NCBI GenBank assembly: GCA_937877655.1
Contig: CALFJC010000129.1
Location: 1-14,570 of the forward strand
Length of the DNA: 14,570 bases
DNA from: an uncultured Selenomonadales bacterium
Lineage (GTDB): Bacteria; Bacillota; Negativicutes; Selenomonadales; Selenomonadaceae
Direction of reading: 5' to 3'
In this document: positions 14,501-14,570 of the stretch, piece after piece
Numbering within the stretch: position 1 is the stretch's first letter
Layout: each line of letters starts with the position of its first letter
Notes under the pieces: generated by a model
Databases searched by the model: none
The model's input: the letters and a program-made list of their open reading frames with translations, nothing else
Told to the model about the DNA's origin: nothing
Position numbers and translations under genes: made by a program

Positions 14501-14570
14501 GACGCCTCGAAGGTTGGACGCGCAATAAGAATCACGGGCAACGACGAAGACAACTACATTGTGGCGAGCA
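5573..14570 (+). CDS. Giant RTX/beta-helix repeat protein, C-terminus beyond the window
   Basis: The frame is open without a stop for 2,999 complete codons and continues past the right edge. The start is ATG at 5573, because an in-frame TAG lies at 5564 and GAAAGGGG (5553-5560) precedes it by 12 bases. There is no Sec signal peptide; residues 21-28 read FVFDLQRF. At least five strand-rich modules end in a DLNG-type motif (residues about 47-91, 455-510, 970-1014, 1188-1238, 1584-1636). Two GGT-type parallel beta-helix blocks (about 217-375 and 1273-1391) and seven RTX-like GGxGxD nonapeptide blocks follow or intersperse. After about residue 1990 a unit of about 177 residues recurs. Only three cysteines occur (74, 144, 738). 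RTX repeats normally bind calcium outside the cell after type I export, whose signal would be C-terminal and is not visible. Adhesin, S-layer-like or matrix protein are all possible; no enzymatic domain was recognised. Confidence 0.93.
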   Translation, partial: MEGNFFRADFTPQSAARSDEFVFDLQRFTDYELKQENDKFYLGTTEYTSISKVASALQTNDTVKLMSDVTTSSCMSVSDKTLTIDLNGHTWTSTASNYAFYFSRSKSGKNPNYVVSSTGANITITDTSSTGTKGTIIANNASKCILVQNESSLTVTGGVKIENQGTGNGVEIRSSSTFTLQDGSSITANGGTGVGILKADPSPYGGKPAYTYGGSTFNLSGGTINANVGVTTGEKATLTMTGGTINSTSFGINDSSADSAGTTKTEISGGTITSSGATAVNHSKTGTLTISGGTLEGNDAGVKISAGTLTVSGDANISGSKALDVENLSSNVAVTVNVNGGTLTSKDTANNVLIYAKDTDSKAKVNVTSGTFAGNVIKGNSTYTQADTVSGLTEKFAAVIDDQISYYDSQESLTAAISGKTAVALDGVTQYFTDANAVPSDAVTSVAWTDNTTAYFTSLKNAVAAINAEKAEGSKGNGATITLLNDVTDGDGIIVQSGNNFTLDFNNHTYKVTKNYAGSSGTETQAFQLLKNSTLTFRNGTISINDKDLASDLPSPLSSYMVIQNYSNLTLNDMTIDGTGLGGSYSSTFALSNNEGVVNLTGSTTINAKTNGNAFDVYYWPSAGYADGTQVTVDLNEQGSINGTIKIDRDKMDDPNKSFFTVENGTINGKISLSSKAVSNGALQNIKINGGTFLNPAITPTAALTTYGNGYALGANGWNKSGATSWYYVDTEDTTASCNVVFYLSYVNSVDDIKIDRTNKIVTVPISAIDSNATRKDTAILGNIYKYQLVRLNYDDTAENVSLSIGDTVETSAYVAGVNVLNPSLAGGVVVLGSDMYETSVKNIDASGSATKLKIDGSNNVISILGGSGNDTLTAGANGTTLDGGAGTDSLVGGDGADTFVVSGSDTINGYEEGKDTIQFASAPTAISVDGNAIKFTVGEDIIVAENANGLTFTAKIGDETKTYAPVAQIGEDKLFYTLSDAITVGGTIQLLADVEETISISETATIDLNGKTFAGNITVASGGNLTLSDSGTSGEVTGSVTVADGGTLIITGGIFDSDVSAYVATGTETEFLNDTTLYVGAEKVAAMKAANNEVIIDDTTKYYSADKLADALDGKTEVTIDDVAKYYSTQEKADAAVAGLSSKDGKYYTSTDKMTLTTYSLDIDDVTYYYSTQEALNNAKAGTVASIGENKYYTTLEKAVESAASTGNTIKLLDNVSADETIAVDKTFTLDLNNKTLTASEGITVSEDSAFTLSDSGTAGKVVGAVTVKGTFNMTGGTIDVESGNAVTLTSGAFNLSKGTINDTVSISGGAFRMTGGTITPTSGSGLVNTGGTIDISGGTINSADGAGIYNNHNTTNENTFKIRGGSIFGLTGIKMLAGLLNILGGKIRGYRRSSSAQAGNVVEPADGEDDIKEGVGIDVAPTSEKVEVTVGSSDANAAKANIEISGTETALDIGGSSSDSNSPEVNLNDGKLSADSNDGSSISYSNANAQLNIDGAILENKFEVNADVTVGNKDASDAKIKIESVAVKSSATEGSSQAVQNVLKAKDDDETQKDNFELDGGSYNFVGASAQEMATANAVAEIEIDGKTSSYSTLNKALEKVTEGETITLKKEQNISEPIEINKSMTLNLDGNLTYTGEDVPLKVTSGTLIIEGDFPTENGIAIADGATVLIKNTSPGRVAENGAVEPADGEGYTDYKDSSQAKIVTGASDTIPTYFDTVADAMAKSNGTNTVVFLEAATVSSGTFSYTKAEGATTGGETFTLGGIAKAEGISISGSTFYLTKDNFVATNGATITSGGNYTFNLAEGNYSNKFTGSGSADTIINNGTNLTIDGVAGDDLITNYGSTVSINGGAGADSITNYALTVTIAGGEGNDNITNTGSAVSISGGAGDDSILNSGDSVTINADGGKDTVTFGSGKETLIFSNGAASIYNYGDGDLVSLSTGTLSVNSLTADGNEFTITLDDTSGSEKTLMFKNISSENKAVLIAKDDETYTYTKDAIMLGQSVSLAAGATNFDAKKDLYSSVVSIDGSAVTTATAIYGNAQKNYIVGSEKVANSSLFGGANDDTLVAGSVGAYLDGGTGADSLVGGDGADTFVFSGGADTISSYGTAGNDIVKLSSSFSPILDGSKLESLTGAEGFKLDFGNSNSITFNTDKVVSLQSGDNYYFYTATAVSVTGSSSAKGITLGSSYDSSQFSESGFTTINAAAVSLASGALSINGGSATQIIGSEKTATSILSSAASTIRGGAAADTIFASGAAYINAGAGSNKISLGALGSTVNVSDGNDVISIASGATSLNVVGFSDNDTFTFSTTVSDTGYSADGNWLFVSLTGGENPISISGLTTASVSGENATNSWGLDNNVATFAKRQITGVGYSIGVADSMSVVFTGKSEVVSGSTVIQLSGIKSTDGLEVGENKVVSLTANNFGENGVTIDSYESGYSFSLTSGDYNSTLTGTSGADSIYNDGTNILIAGGKGNDYLVNKSGKSVTLDGGEGADSLEGGTGNAYLIGGAGNDTFIFSGGNDTIDDFGTDTDVVTTTLQPVTNGNNITSDENSFTIDFGDSKTLTFKNNPTVTVKGEGESDTYVYTKDAVLNSTKTSASLAAGVSNFTASGNAAYNPLISIDGSAVSEAISITGNGLSNYIKGSSVVAGSLFGGTGNDTLQAGSAGAYLDGGVGADSLVGGNGADTFVFSGGNDSISTYGDNDILKLSSDFSPIIDGSKLTSVTGDANGSFILNFGSGDSITFVSPVATGVSLVSGDKTYVYTATSIVSGQSVTLGSSFDSETLNAANAKASINAAVVSLGGSRILNIEARTNSAVDEINYVVGSDETATSILGSGNDDYLVAGKAGASLNGNGGNDTLVGNAKGKDTFIYNSGNTTILDYDIENDVVSLTGDPFTDVDGIQYNNGDLTLKKSQLDIEGAITFKATNAVSIKSGDDTYYYTPTSITDGTGISLGAGYGSTFNGTLEAYEKIATIDASKVGRAIRITGNDEDNYIVAS
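6221..6697 (+). repeat. First GGT-type parallel beta-helix block
   Basis: Within the giant protein (residues about 217-375) the pattern [hydrophobic]-[S/T]-G-G-T-[I/L] recurs roughly every 20 residues: NLSGGTIN, TMTGGTIN, EISGGTIT, TISGGTLE, KISAGTLT, VNVNGGTLT, NVTSGTFA. Such short strand-turn repeats are typical of right-handed beta-helix surface proteins. The matching DNA repeats GGCGGCAC, which produces long false open frames on the minus strand. Confidence 0.75.
8168..8329 (+). repeat. RTX-like nonapeptide block A
   Basis: Six consecutive 9-residue turns occupy residues 866-919: GGSGNDTLT, AGANGTTLD, GGAGTDSLV, GGDGADTFV, VSGSDTING, YEEGKDTIQ. The third and fourth match the calcium-binding GGxGxDxUx consensus. 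The block stands alone inside the beta-helix half of the protein, about 2.7 kb before the next RTX block. Confidence 0.85.
8861..9193 (+). repeat. Five short KYY repeats of 21-24 residues
   Basis: The units align on KYYSADKL, KYYSTQEK, KYYTSTDK, TYYYSTQE and KYYTTLEK, with the aligned triplet at residues 1102, 1126, 1147, 1168 and 1192. The last unit is also the opening strand and helix of the following DLNG module (IGENKYYTTLEKAV), so the array looks like an expansion of that opening segment without its beta-helix body. Related segments occur near 6776 (IDDQISYYDSQES) and 8480 (IGEDKLFYTLSDA). Confidence 0.7.
9389..9745 (+). repeat. Second GGT-type parallel beta-helix block
   Basis: Residues about 1273-1391 repeat FNMTGGTID, FNLSKGTIN, SISGGAFR, RMTGGTIT, LVNTGGTID, DISGGTIN, KIRGGSIF and NILGGKIR. 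The phrase order resembles the first block and both follow a DLNG module, so module plus helix block appears to be the duplicated unit of the first half of the protein. Confidence 0.75.
11018..11395 (+). repeat. RTX-like block B: fourteen contiguous nonapeptides in alternating pairs
   Basis: From residue 1816 to 1941 the protein reads as uninterrupted 9-residue turns. Odd turns follow the RTX consensus (GVAGDDLIT, GGAGADSIT, GGEGNDNIT, GGAGDDSIL), while even turns follow a second consensus (NNGTNLTID, NYGSTVSIN, NYALTVTIA, NTGSAVSIS, NSGDSVTIN). The repeat is therefore an 18-residue two-face unit in which only one face carries the calcium-type aspartate. Confidence 0.85.
11756..11890 (+). repeat. 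RTX-like nonapeptide block C
   Basis: Residues 2062-2106 read GGANDDTLV, AGSVGAYLD, GGTGADSLV, GGDGADTFV, FSGGADTIS, followed by a conserved closing segment (KLSSSFSPILDGSKLESLTG). The same core and closing segment return in block F 593 codons later. Confidence 0.85.
12308..12496 (+). repeat. Degenerate RTX-like block D
   Basis: Residues 2246-2308 keep the 9-residue rhythm (GGAAADTIF, ASGAAYINA, GAGSNKISL, GALGSTVNV, SDGNDVISI, ASGATSLNV), but most turns have lost the GGxGxD calcium residues. It is probably structural rather than calcium-binding. Confidence 0.6.
12935..13153 (+). repeat. RTX-like nonapeptide block E
   Basis: Residues 2455-2527 read GTSGADSIY, NDGTNILIA, GGKGNDYLV, NKSGKSVTLD, GGEGADSLE, GGTGNAYLI, GGAGNDTFI, FSGGNDTID. 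The first four turns mirror the start of block B (GSGSADTII, NNGTNLTID), 639 codons upstream. One turn has ten residues. Confidence 0.85.
13535..13669 (+). repeat. RTX-like nonapeptide block F (copy of block C)
   Basis: Residues 2655-2699 read GGTGNDTLQ, AGSAGAYLD, GGVGADSLV, GGNGADTFV, FSGGNDSIS and continue into KLSSDFSPIIDGSKL. The DNA around 13574 is closely similar to that around 11795, an offset of exactly 1,779 bases (593 codons). Confidence 0.85.
14078..14215 (+). repeat. RTX-like nonapeptide block G
   Basis: Residues 2836-2881 read GSGNDDYLV, AGKAGASLN, GNGGNDTLV, GNAKGKDTFI, YNSGNTTIL. It is followed by another copy of the strand segment with a TYYYT motif (14387-14401), so at least one more unit is likely beyond the window edge. 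Confidence 0.8.

Overview
The window looks like chromosomal DNA of a Gram-negative-type Firmicute, most likely a member of the Negativicutes (Selenomonas-like). This is inferred from three things. A short methionine synthase has its reactivation domain on a separate neighbouring gene. A methionine aminopeptidase carries an N-terminal SEC-C zinc motif. A GspL/PilM-type membrane protein occurs alongside an RTX-type giant protein that would need an outer membrane to cross. No 16S gene or other phylogenetic marker is present, so the placement is tentative.

Layout. Positions 1-110 hold a cluster of palindromes in non-coding DNA, and 111-207 show nothing convincing. From 5202 down to 208 four genes lie head to tail on the minus strand with gaps of only 24, 9 and 6 bases, so they are probably one transcript. 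In order of transcription they are a one-membrane-span PilM/PilN (GspL-like) protein with a TTG start, cobalamin-dependent methionine synthase (metH, without its activation domain), the stand-alone MetH activation-domain protein, and methionine aminopeptidase (map, with SEC-C). The last three form a methionine module: synthesis, repair of the oxidised cobalamin enzyme, and release of N-terminal methionine from proteins.

Positions 5203-5572 are a divergent intergenic region. It has a good sigma-70-type promoter for the plus strand (TCGACA, 17 bases, TACAAT) overlapped by a perfect 7-base dyad, and a long leader with a consensus Shine-Dalgarno sequence that has no usable start codon at normal spacing. 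A 59-codon open stretch in the leader ends six bases before the next gene and is in frame with it.

From 5573 to the right edge runs one uninterrupted plus-strand reading frame of at least 2,999 codons (end not in window), checked codon by codon with no stop. It encodes a giant, nearly cysteine-free repeat protein. The N-terminus lacks a signal peptide and carries FVFDLQRF. The first half alternates strand-rich modules ending in a DLNG-type motif with GGT-type parallel beta-helix repeats. The second half is built from about 177-residue units whose cores are RTX-like GGxGxD nonapeptides. It is probably a secreted or surface protein exported by a type I system. The internal repeats (an 18-residue two-turn RTX variant, a roughly 600-residue super-repeat, and 21-24-residue KYY repeats) are the most unusual content of the window. 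No insertion sequence, tRNA, rRNA or CRISPR array was seen.
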